Shown: piece by piece, positions 29,935 through 38,220 of the stretch | How the letters are laid out: each line of letters begins with the position of its first letter | Numbering within the stretch: the stretch's first letter is position 1 | Source: Salinibacter grassmerensis | Lineage (GTDB): Bacteria > Bacteroidota > Rhodothermia > Rhodothermales > Salinibacteraceae | Direction of reading: 5' to 3' | DNA length: 64,000 nucleotides | Assembly: GCF_947077765.1 (NCBI RefSeq) | Contig: NZ_CAMTTF010000006.1 | Coordinates: forward strand, 62,001-126,000 | Made by a program: the position numbers and the translations under genes | The notes under the pieces: generated by a model | What the model saw: the letters and a program-made list of their open reading frames with translations, nothing else | Databases searched by the model: none | Told to the model about the DNA's origin: nothing

Positions 29935-32900
29935 TCACTCGAGGTGAGGAGCCCACCGGGGTTCGCCGTGAGCATCGATGCGGTAGGAGACGCCGAACTC
30001 CAGGGCCAGGCTCATGCCGCCGAACGGGCGCAATCGCAGTCCCAGCCCGGCCCCGACCGAGGCGCGCCGCTCGCCGAGCGTCGGGCCCACGCCGCCCCCG
30101 ACTCGGTACTGCGCCTGCCCAAGCCCATATCCGTAGAGGGCGTCGACGGCCACCGGTAGCATTACCGACCCGGTATCCATGCACCAGAGCGGTTGGGTGA
30201 CCTTCGCGCCGAGGCGAAGGTAGTTGCCGGATCCTGGAAGAGCACCGGCGAGGTCTCGGTAGCCGCGAGGCGCGAACGACTGGACGTCGAAGAACGACCG
30301 GCGGCTCTGCGTGAGGAACGATGCGCTCGTGCGCAGCCCTACATTGTGCCCCGAGAGCAGGGGCCAGAACACGTCGACCCGCTGCCGGAAATACCGGCTG
30401 GGGGTGGTGCCCGTGGGAGTAAGCACGTCCGTCTCGGCGCTCGCGTTTAACCGGACGCCGGTGTTCGGCACCAGGTCGCGAATGTTCTTCTGGACGCGGT
30501 ACTTAAACGTCAGCTCGGAGCTTATATTGGCTCTGCCCGTGAAGCCTCCCTCCGCCTCGCCGCTCGCCGTGATGGGACGGGACTGGCGGTACCCGCCCTC
30601 CAGGCGTGCCGTTAGGCTCGTTGTATATACGTTCTTCTCAAACAAGAACCGCTGGCCCACCCCGAGGCCCAAGCCTCGGAGCTCGAATGCCTCTAGACGC
30701 GAGGCGCCTTTGCCCGTCTCTCGCACGACTTCCACCGGACCGTTGAAGGCCGTAAGCGACGGGGTGCCAGGCAGGAGACCGGTCTCGACGGAGAAGTCGC
30801 CCCATAGCCGATCCGCCTGGTAGAACCCCTGGGCGTTGTAGGCCCATCGCCCGAGCGGGTCGGTGCCGGACACATTCAGCCCCGCTCCAACGCCCAGGTT
30901 CTCACCGTCGAGAGAGGTGCCGAGCAGGTCACCGATGCCTCGTAGAACAGGCGCGGCCGATCGTGGGAAGAGGTGACGCCAGCCCTCATACGGCCGCGAC
31001 TGCTCGCGCAGAGAGGCCGCGTCGGCACCAGAACGCGACCGTTCCGCCGTGACGCCGACCGCGCCCGACGCGTTCTCCTTGTCTTGTGCCAGGGTCACGG
31101 CCGGCCCAGCCGAGGCCATCAGGACGTCTCCCTGCGGAGCCCAGGCGCGCTGGGGTTCGGCGACGGGCCGCGGCGATTCCGGCTGGAAGGGAATCGTGGC
31201 GAGTTCGAAGCGCTCGTGCTGGTAGCGCGCGAAGGCCACCTGCTCCTTGTCGGGCGAGAGGGCTGGCTCCAGCGCGCCGTAGCGCACGGTCGTCAGGCAC
31301 CGAACGTCCCCGTCGCGGCGGTCCAAAGCGTAGATGTTTGCAATGCCCGAGGGGTCGGCCGCAAAGAGCAGGTAGCGCCCCTCCGGCCCCCAGCTCACGT
31401 CGTAGATGGTGCCCTCCTCAAACCGAAGCCACGGCTCGAGCGTCGAGGTAGACGGGTCGAAGCGGTAGAGTCCCTGCTTCCCACCGGCATTGGCGAGCAC
31501 CGCAACCGTGTCGCCACAGGGAGAGGGGGCGACCTGCTTATAGCGGAGGCCCGGGCGGTGGGCCTGTGGGATTGCGCCCTCTTCGCCCAAGGTCACCAGC
31601 TCGCTAAACGAGCCGTCCCGCCGGGCCGCCCACACCGGCCCGCCTGGCGCCTTGGCCGGGGTAAATACGCCGCCGGTCTCTGACACGAGCCGGGCCTCCC
31701 CAGTCCGGAGATGCAGGCGATGCGTCTTCGGTGTCGTGGCCCTACGAACAAGCAGGTCCGGGTGCTGGCGCGCGAAGTAGAGGGCCGTTGTGTCCGGCCC
31801 CAGCGCGTAGGTGTATCCGGACGTGACGGCCTGGTGGCTAACCGCGTGTCGCTCGCCGCTGTGGGCATCGATCCGGTAGAAGCCCGGCTGCGTGGCGTAG
31901 CCGGAGGCGTAGGCCACAAGGGTCGAGTCGCTGGTCCAGTAGGGACGGCGGACGTGCAGCCCCTCGGTGCCGACAAGGACCGCAGGCTCGGTGATCCCGT
32001 GCTCGGCCGCCTGCCGAAGTGAATCGAGGCGCCGCCGCTCTTCCTGCTGCTCGTCCTCGAGAAACGAGTCGCTAAGCTGGGCGGGCGTCTGGCCGGTCCC
32101 CATCCAGAGCGCCATCCCAAAGCCCAAAAACGGGAGGCGGTGATTCCACCGGGCCGCGCGCCGGAAGAAGCCCGTGTCCCCGCGCTCTTCGGCCATGTGC
32201 TCGATCAGCTGCCCGCCGCCGAGATAGTGCCGACGCAAGGGACGCTCGTAGAGCCCAGAATACATCACCTCTCCAACGCTCCAGGGATCATCCGAACCAA
32301 GCGCGGCGCGGTACTTCATCGTCTGAAGCGGGGCATTGAGCCGCCCGGCCCCAGGCTTCAGCTGGCTCTCGCGGTAGACGGCGATGCCCTCTGCCCACCC
32401 GCTTGGCTGAAAGTTATGGAGCCCCCGGGAGAGATCCTCCGAGAATAGGCCCGCCAGTCCGCCAAGGCCAATGCCGGAGTCAATCTCGAAGTGCATCGCG
32501 TGGGTCAACTCGTGGGGCGCGACCGTCTGCGCCCAGGAGTCATACTTGGCCCCAAACGAGAACGTGGGGTGAGCCGTGAAGAGGTGTGACCGGAAGTTGA
32601 TCGGAGTCACGAAGCCGTTGGCGCGGCCGGAGGTCGGGTCGACCACGACGGGAAGTTCAAAGCCCTCCGTGCCGGTTCCCACGATGGAACGGGTGCCCTG
32701 GAAGCTGCGCTGGAGCGCGCCCTGGAAGAGGGCTGTCGTCGTATCGGCCCCGGCCGGGTAGATCATCTCGAAGCGGCTCGTTTCCGCAAACCGGTAGTCG
32801 GCCTGCGGGCGGTACCGGGCGTCGTAGCTGACCTGCGCCTGAGCAGTCGGTGCCACGAGCGTGAGAACGCCGGCCAGCAGTGTCGTCAGGACCAGCGCCC

Positions 32901-32970
32901 AGAGGAACGCGCGATCGAACAGTGTGGGGATTGATGGGCGTTGGCAACGCAATCCGGTGAAAAGAGGCAC
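29935..32970 (-). CDS. Metallopeptidase-beta-propeller-outer membrane barrel protein
   Basis: 1011 aa from a GTG; the signal peptide ends near TAQAQ (about 46). Residues about 50-280 form a peptidase-MA-like gluzincin: zinc motif HELTH in VAPHELTHAMHFE and the third ligand in GWAEGIAVY. Residues about 330-650 contain TolB/WD40-like strands (RRPYWTSDSTLVAYAS, PEGRYLLFAADPSGIANIY, SPDKEQVAFARY). The last about 330 residues show alternating aromatic strands with Gly-Leu-Arg repeats of a beta-barrel (ERRASVGAGLGLRLRPFG). It would thus place a protease and propeller at the outer membrane. The substrate is unknown. Confidence 0.75.
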   Translation of the reverse strand: MPLFTGLRCQRPSIPTLFDRAFLWALVLTTLLAGVLTLVAPTAQAQVSYDARYRPQADYRFAETSRFEMIYPAGADTTTALFQGALQRSFQGTRSIVGTGTEGFELPVVVDPTSGRANGFVTPINFRSHLFTAHPTFSFGAKYDSWAQTVAPHELTHAMHFEIDSGIGLGGLAGLFSEDLSRGLHNFQPSGWAEGIAVYRESQLKPGAGRLNAPLQTMKYRAALGSDDPWSVGEVMYSGLYERPLRRHYLGGGQLIEHMAEERGDTGFFRRAARWNHRLPFLGFGMALWMGTGQTPAQLSDSFLEDEQQEERRRLDSLRQAAEHGITEPAVLVGTEGLHVRRPYWTSDSTLVAYASGYATQPGFYRIDAHSGERHAVSHQAVTSGYTYALGPDTTALYFARQHPDLLVRRATTPKTHRLHLRTGEARLVSETGGVFTPAKAPGGPVWAARRDGSFSELVTLGEEGAIPQAHRPGLRYKQVAPSPCGDTVAVLANAGGKQGLYRFDPSTSTLEPWLRFEEGTIYDVSWGPEGRYLLFAADPSGIANIYALDRRDGDVRCLTTVRYGALEPALSPDKEQVAFARYQHERFELATIPFQPESPRPVAEPQRAWAPQGDVLMASAGPAVTLAQDKENASGAVGVTAERSRSGADAASLREQSRPYEGWRHLFPRSAAPVLRGIGDLLGTSLDGENLGVGAGLNVSGTDPLGRWAYNAQGFYQADRLWGDFSVETGLLPGTPSLTAFNGPVEVVRETGKGASRLEAFELRGLGLGVGQRFLFEKNVYTTSLTARLEGGYRQSRPITASGEAEGGFTGRANISSELTFKYRVQKNIRDLVPNTGVRLNASAETDVLTPTGTTPSRYFRQRVDVFWPLLSGHNVGLRTSASFLTQSRRSFFDVQSFAPRGYRDLAGALPGSGNYLRLGAKVTQPLWCMDTGSVMLPVAVDALYGYGLGQAQYRVGGGVGPTLGERRASVGAGLGLRLRPFGGMSLALEFGVSYRIDAHGEPRWAPHLE

Positions 32971-33061
32971 AGGGGATGATAGGTGCTTTTTTGCGGAGGA
33001 AAATCAAGCGGAGAAAGACAATGACGATCTCTCGCAGCTTTCAGATCTCTCTCAATTCGGA

Positions 33062-33898
33062 TTAGTCGGTGTCGGCCAGGCGGAGGCTCACGCCGAACGT
33101 CGGCTGTAGGAAGGTCGTCCGCGAGCGACGAATGTCCATCTCGCTGCGGTCGAGCTGACCGTTGCCGTTTTGGTCGTTTAGCGCTCCCTCGGTGAGATAC
33201 TCCGCCTCCTGGCCCAGCAGGTACTGCACCCCAAAATGCAGGTCGACCCTGCGCAGTGTCTTGGACGGATTGTCCTGCCGATAGACCTGGATGTCGACGC
33301 CTGCCCCGACCCCGCCGCTGAGGGCAAAGTCATCAAAGTTGGTAGAGCTGGCAACCTCGTCCCCGAGATCACCGCCAACGTCGTCCTCGTCGATGCGGGT
33401 GCGGGTGAACAGGTACTTGAAGCCGGCCAGGGCCTCGGCGTAGGGCCGAAAGCGGCCCGTCCGAGGCTGAAGGCGAGCCGTCAGGTGCGTCTCCAGCACG
33501 TTGTTGCTAGTCGATACCTCCACCGGCACGCGGGGGCCGACCGTCGAGCTAAATGGCACTGACTCTTCCGTGTGGCCGTAGCCGAAAAATCCGAGGTCGA
33601 GGCCAAGCAGGACGGGGCTTCGGTTGATCCACTCGGCAAGGGAGAGCCGGATGCCACCTCCGGTGCCGACGTTGTTGCGGAGGCCGCCAACCGGAACGCC
33701 GCCGATAAGCCCTCCGCTGAACTGACCGGAAATGGCTGGCGCGTCAGACGTGTCGGCCGGACTCTGGGCGGTAAACTTGTCTTGACCCATGGCGGGCGAG
33801 GTAGTCAGCGTGGCGGCCCCCGCCAGCAGGAGGACGGAGACGAAAAGGGCCCTCACCGTAGAGAACCGAGACTGGGAGAAGGAAGCGACCGAGAACAT
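33062..33898 (-). CDS. Outer-membrane beta-barrel protein
   Basis: 278 aa. The ATG at 33898 opens a signal peptide ending SPAMGQ; the long upstream extension of the frame to 34237 is low-complexity and rejected. The mature part has amphipathic strands with Gly-Gly starts (GGLIGGVPVGGLRNNVGTGG, ALSGGVGAGVDIQVYR) typical of eight-stranded barrels. Near the C-terminus, NDQNGNGQLDRSEMD is a Ca-binding-like Asp/Asn loop. Function unknown; it is 91 bp upstream of the metallopeptidase-barrel gene on the same strand, perhaps co-transcribed. Confidence 0.7.
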   Translation of the reverse strand: MFSVASFSQSRFSTVRALFVSVLLLAGAATLTTSPAMGQDKFTAQSPADTSDAPAISGQFSGGLIGGVPVGGLRNNVGTGGGIRLSLAEWINRSPVLLGLDLGFFGYGHTEESVPFSSTVGPRVPVEVSTSNNVLETHLTARLQPRTGRFRPYAEALAGFKYLFTRTRIDEDDVGGDLGDEVASSTNFDDFALSGGVGAGVDIQVYRQDNPSKTLRRVDLHFGVQYLLGQEAEYLTEGALNDQNGNGQLDRSEMDIRRSRTTFLQPTFGVSLRLADTD

Positions 33899-34467
33899 GA
33901 CGGCAAAGATTTGTTTTGCTTGGGCGGAATACACTGAAGAGCCTGTCGGCGGGAGCGTGGCGTCTCCGGCGCAGGCCCGAGTGCCGAACGTTGCGGGGGG
34001 TTGTATTGAACGTCGGAAGGGGGGTTTGGGCTGTTCGATTGGCGTAGAATGTCGTTTGTGAACGTTCACGTCGCTAGACGGGCGTAGTGAGGATGCAGGT
34101 GTCCACCGCAGTGCCGGGGGTACAGGGAGGATCGTTCCAGATTTTCCCGGCCCAGCGGAGCACCTGCGCAGTGGGGAAGGAGATGCGTCACCGGGGGAAT
34201 GCATCGCCGTTTGGAGAAGACTGGCCTTGAGGTCCAACCCGTCATTGAGCCCAGCGGCGGCGCACGCTCATCGAGCTATGTTCGCGCTCATCGGACGCCA
34301 CTTCCGTCTCTCCACGCGTCTTGGTACACTGCATCCACAGCGATACACTGCATCCACGACGATAGGACATTCACGACGAGGAAACGGCCTCGCCTGCGCC
34401 CGGCGCCCTCTTCCGCCTACGGGGGGGCGCCGGTTCGCGAGTCTTTCGAACCGAGCCTCGACGATCG
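33899..34467. other. Divergent intergenic region
   Basis: 569 bp between the divergent barrel gene and the double kinase gene; should hold both promoters. No small gene is supported. Confidence 0.45.
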
Positions 34468-36939
34468 ATGAATCGCACACGTACCTACTGGCTGTGTCAG
34501 GTCGCTGGATGGTCAGTCCTTGGAATTGCCTTGGGGATTCATCCAGAGAACTGGGCCCCCGGTGAGATTCAGACAACCCTCCTTTCGTGGCTCTTGGGAA
34601 CTGCCCTCGGCATCGGCCTCACTCATGCTTTCCGGGCGTACGCGAAACGGCACGGTTGGACACGCCTTCCTCTGAAGCAGCTCGTTCCGCGGGGCGTGAC
34701 CGCCGCCGTCGTCATTGGGGGACTCTTTACCAGCTTCAAGCTCCTTTTCGTGGCCCTCGGCCCGCTGGGGAGAGTTGCGCACAACCGAGCAGAGCCCTCA
34801 CTCGCTGAGGGATCAATTGGAAACGTGCTTGTGGTAGGGGCCTGGATCGCAATCTATTTTGGAGTGCATGCGGCCTGGAACTACCGGCAGGCCGAGGTCG
34901 ACCGGTGGAAGCTGCAGGCCCGGGCCGAGGCGGCCCGGCTCGACGCCCTCAAGCTGCAGCTTAATCCACACTTCTTCTTCAACAGCCTCGCGAGCGTTCG
35001 CTCCCTCATCAGCGAATCCCCTCCCCGGGCCAAGGAGGTAGTGGCGCGCCTGGCCCGTCTGCTCCGAAAAACGCTGCGGGCAAGCGAGGAGGGAACCGTT
35101 CCGCTTCGAGAAGAACTCTCGACGACTAAGACCTACCTGCAGCTCGAAAAGGTACGCTTCGAGGACCGCTTGGAGTGGACTATCGACGCCTCTGAGGCGG
35201 CCCAAAGCCGCTCGGTACCGTTCATGCTGGTGCAGACCCTCGCCGAAAACGCCGTTAAGCACGGCATTGGGCAGCGCCGGGGCGGCGGCACCATCCGCGT
35301 GGAAGCAATCTTGGATGACGCTTCCTCTGAATCACCGGAGGACGCGCTGCGCCTGCGCGTTGCAAACCCGGGCCAACTGGAGGAAGGCGCGGGATCCACT
35401 CGGAGAAACAGCATGGGACTGGACAATGCACGCGAGCGATTGCGCCTGCTGTACGGAGCCAACGCCTCGCTAACTTTGGAGCAGAGCAGTCCGGAGACGG
35501 TAACTGCGACGGCTCGACTTCCGCCCTCCTCGGAAGCCTTTGCAGAGGGCTCCGGAGAGGCAGAACCGATGCGGCACGCCCCTCTGCCTGGGGAAGAGCA
35601 GCCACAGGACGCGAGGCGTTCAAACGGAACGCCCCAAACTGGAGCCGATGTGTCTTCGCTGGAACCTACCACGGAGCGTCCCTCTGCACCTCCGCGGGAG
35701 CGGGCGAAGAGCGGCGGCCTGACCGACGCCGACGACGAGAACGTGACTCGCCTACTGGTGGGCTCCCCCCGCTACTGGGTCTGCCAGGCAGGAGGCTGGG
35801 GAGCACTCCTGATAGGCGCAGTATTATACGCAGGACTCGGACAGAATACAGGCTGGAAGACGCTTTTGGAGACGGCACTTGGAACAGGAGTCCTTGTTGC
35901 GCCGGGGGTCGGGCTTACTCACGCCTTCCGGATGTACGTAAAATGGCAGAACTGGTCGACGCTTCCCCCGCGACGACTCCTCCCTCGGGCCATAGCCTCC
36001 GCCGTGCTTTTGGGAAGCACGTATGTCCTCGTTACCTCTCCGCTCGCGCTGGACCCAGCGGATTTGCCGACCGCGTGGGCCCCTTGGCTGTGGGCTGTCC
36101 TGGATGAGATGCTTCCCGCAGCACTCGGCTTTTCGATCTTCATGGGCATCTGGATAGCCATATACTTCGGCGTGCAGGCCGCCCGGAAGTATCAACAGGC
36201 TGAGATCGACCGGTGGAAGCTGCAGGCCCGGGCCGAGACGGCTCGCCTCGACGCCCTCAAGCTGCAGCTCAACCCGCATTTTTTCTTCAACTGCCTCGCG
36301 AGCGTACGGGCGCTCGTCTCCGAAGAGCCCGGCCGCGCAAAAAAGATGGTCGAGCGGCTGGCCCGTCTGCTGCGCAAGACGCTGCAGGCGAGTGACCAAA
36401 AGACCGTGTCGCTTGAGGAAGAGATCTCGATCACCCGGACCTACCTGGAGCTCGAGAAGATGCGTTTCGAAGACCGACTCGGCTGGACCATCGACGTGGG
36501 GGAGGCGGCCCTGCAGCGCCAAGTTCCGTACATGCTGGTGCAAACCCTCGTCGAGAACGCCGTCAAGCACGGCATCGGGCAGCACCGGGCGGGGGGAACC
36601 ATTCGAGTCGAAGCAGACGCCGAGAGCCGGGCGTCCATCGAGGGCGAAGAGTCCCCGCTTCGTCTGCGGGTCACCAACCCAGGGGAACTCGGCGAGGAGG
36701 CCGGTGCAGAGCGCGGAAGCGGCACCGGCCTGGAGAATGCCCGCGAGCGACTGCAGCTTCTCTTCGGCGAGGAGGCCTCGCTGAGGCTTGCCCAAATCAA
36801 GCCGGAGACGGTCGCGGCCATCGCCCGGATTCCACGCCCGTCGGCCCTCGACGACCGGCTCGCCAGGGACGGGGCGGCATCGTCCGGATCCACGCCTGTC
36901 CTCCGCGACACAGTCCCCACCGGGGGCGGCGGTCCGTAG
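34468..36939 (+). CDS. Double LytS-type histidine kinase (two kinase units in one chain)
   Basis: 823 aa. Unit 1 (about 1-350) and unit 2 (about 425-810) each have a YW-x-CQ-x-GW start, membrane helices, the His_kinase signature with the phosphorylated His (LQLNPHFFFNSLAS, His168; LQLNPHFFFNCLAS, His604), an N-box with ENAVKHGIGQ, and a G-box (GLDNARERL; GLENARERL). A Pro/Ser/Glu-rich linker of about 70 residues joins them. The frame is unbroken. DNA of the two units is still close around 34909-34972 and 36214-36276, so duplication is recent or maintained. The response regulator gene follows at 83 bp. Confidence 0.9.
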   Translation: MNRTRTYWLCQVAGWSVLGIALGIHPENWAPGEIQTTLLSWLLGTALGIGLTHAFRAYAKRHGWTRLPLKQLVPRGVTAAVVIGGLFTSFKLLFVALGPLGRVAHNRAEPSLAEGSIGNVLVVGAWIAIYFGVHAAWNYRQAEVDRWKLQARAEAARLDALKLQLNPHFFFNSLASVRSLISESPPRAKEVVARLARLLRKTLRASEEGTVPLREELSTTKTYLQLEKVRFEDRLEWTIDASEAAQSRSVPFMLVQTLAENAVKHGIGQRRGGGTIRVEAILDDASSESPEDALRLRVANPGQLEEGAGSTRRNSMGLDNARERLRLLYGANASLTLEQSSPETVTATARLPPSSEAFAEGSGEAEPMRHAPLPGEEQPQDARRSNGTPQTGADVSSLEPTTERPSAPPRERAKSGGLTDADDENVTRLLVGSPRYWVCQAGGWGALLIGAVLYAGLGQNTGWKTLLETALGTGVLVAPGVGLTHAFRMYVKWQNWSTLPPRRLLPRAIASAVLLGSTYVLVTSPLALDPADLPTAWAPWLWAVLDEMLPAALGFSIFMGIWIAIYFGVQAARKYQQAEIDRWKLQARAETARLDALKLQLNPHFFFNCLASVRALVSEEPGRAKKMVERLARLLRKTLQASDQKTVSLEEEISITRTYLELEKMRFEDRLGWTIDVGEAALQRQVPYMLVQTLVENAVKHGIGQHRAGGTIRVEADAESRASIEGEESPLRLRVTNPGELGEEAGAERGSGTGLENARERLQLLFGEEASLRLAQIKPETVAAIARIPRPSALDDRLARDGAASSGSTPVLRDTVPTGGGGP

Positions 36940-37022
36940 CAAAACGCCCCGTCGTCGCACCCGCACCCCGGAAATCGACTCGCCCTTCCATTCTCTCACG
37001 TGCAGACATTCCTCAGTCCGCA

Positions 37023-37784
37023 ATGCCTACGCTCGACACCCTCATTGTCGACGACGAACGCCTCGTGCGCAGCGAACTCCGCCGCATGCTTGAAGAGATC
37101 AATTCCGCCGAGGTCGTCGGGGAGGCCGCCGACGCCACCGAAGCCGAGGCGGCCGTTGAGGAACTCGATCCGGATCTGCTCCTGCTCGACGTGCAGATGC
37201 CGGGGGACAGCGGGTTCGACCTCCTCGAACGTTTGAGTGACGTGCCGCACATTGTTTTCGTGACCGCCTACGACCAGTACGCGATCCGCGCCTTTGAGGT
37301 CAACGCGCTGGACTACCTCGTGAAGCCCGTTGAGAAAGAGCGCCTCGCCGACGCCCTTGAGACCGTTCAGAAGCAGGCCGCCCTGTCGGACGAGGCTGCA
37401 GGGCCGGTGCCCCAGCCCGGCACCGACGAGAGTGAGGAGCCTGACACACTCACCGCCGAAGATCAAGTGTTCGTGAAGGATGGGCGCCGCTGCTGGTTTG
37501 TCCGCCTGGGCGAAGTGCACCTGTTCGAGGCCGCCGGCAACTACACGCAGCTTTATTTCGGCGACGGAGAGCCCTTGATCCACCGCTCGCTCAATTACCT
37601 TGAGGAGCGTCTCGACCCAGACCAGTACTTTCGGGCCAGCCGCCAGCACATCCTCAACCTCGACTGGGTCCAAGCCATGAACAGCCGCCCGAATGGCAAG
37701 CTAGTGGCCCACCTTGCCGGTGACACTGACGTGGAGCTCTCCCACCGGCGCTCGCGGACGTTTCGAGATGAGATGAGCCTGTAG
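37023..37784 (+). CDS. LytTR-family response regulator
   Basis: 253 aa. A receiver domain (1-120) has the acidic pair in IVDDERL, the phospho-acceptor Asp in LLLLDVQMPGDSG and the Lys in DYLVKPVEK. An acidic linker leads to a LytTR DNA-binding domain (about 150-250; YTQLYFGDGEPLIHRSLNYL, FRASRQHILNL). It is the partner of the double LytS kinase just upstream, on the same strand and likely the same mRNA. It binds DNA as a regulator of unknown genes; LytTR systems often control envelope or transport functions. Confidence 0.95.
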   Translation: MPTLDTLIVDDERLVRSELRRMLEEINSAEVVGEAADATEAEAAVEELDPDLLLLDVQMPGDSGFDLLERLSDVPHIVFVTAYDQYAIRAFEVNALDYLVKPVEKERLADALETVQKQAALSDEAAGPVPQPGTDESEEPDTLTAEDQVFVKDGRRCWFVRLGEVHLFEAAGNYTQLYFGDGEPLIHRSLNYLEERLDPDQYFRASRQHILNLDWVQAMNSRPNGKLVAHLAGDTDVELSHRRSRTFRDEMSL

Positions 37785-37925
37785 TGCCGGCCCCTCTAGC
37801 ACGACGAGCAGGCCCACGTCGCAGTTGGGCGTGGCTTCCCTACGGGCCTGAGAGCCAAGAAGAACCAGGTGCTTCAAGCGAGGACCGCAGATCTCTCCAA
37901 AGCGGCAGGAAGGGACGTTTCTCAT
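37785..37925 (-). pseudogene. Fragment of a minimal nucleotidyltransferase (MntA-like)
   Basis: The minus-strand frame starting at 37925 reads LKHLVLLGSQARREATPN then CDVGLLVVLEGP, matching the GSxARGEA ... DxDLLV core of MNT-type nucleotidyltransferases. The second catalytic Asp of D-x-D is Gly, and homology stops where the frame runs into the end of the LytTR gene. It is a truncated relic of an MNT/HepT-type module. Confidence 0.55.
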
Positions 37926-38220
37926 GCCCGATCAACACCAGTCTAAGGCTTATCTCTACTGGTCACGGCCCCCTATCTGAGAGATAGTTTCCTAGAATGC
38001 GCCCACGCAAATCCACTGGTTTGCCGGATTTCCGCATAGCGGCGCGTATCCGCTTACGGAAACGAGGGTCTACTTCAAGCGGCTGGGGATGGGTGAGGAT
38101 GGAGGCCTTGTTTACGTGGCGCTGTAGCGAGAGCGCCAATGGATGAAGCGTTTCACGGCGGTGCTCGTTATTTTAAAAAGTGACCAAGGCCGATCGCTCG
38201 CTGAGTGTCTTCCCGTTAGC
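37926..38220. other. Upstream region of the TolB/TPR gene
   Basis: No further gene is seen. The in-frame extension from 38143 to 38220 is not needed for the family. Confidence 0.4.

Noticed and set aside
35824-37023. Minus-strand frame of 399 codons opposite the second LytS unit
   Set aside because: Shadow; no domain, and it crosses a real gene boundary.
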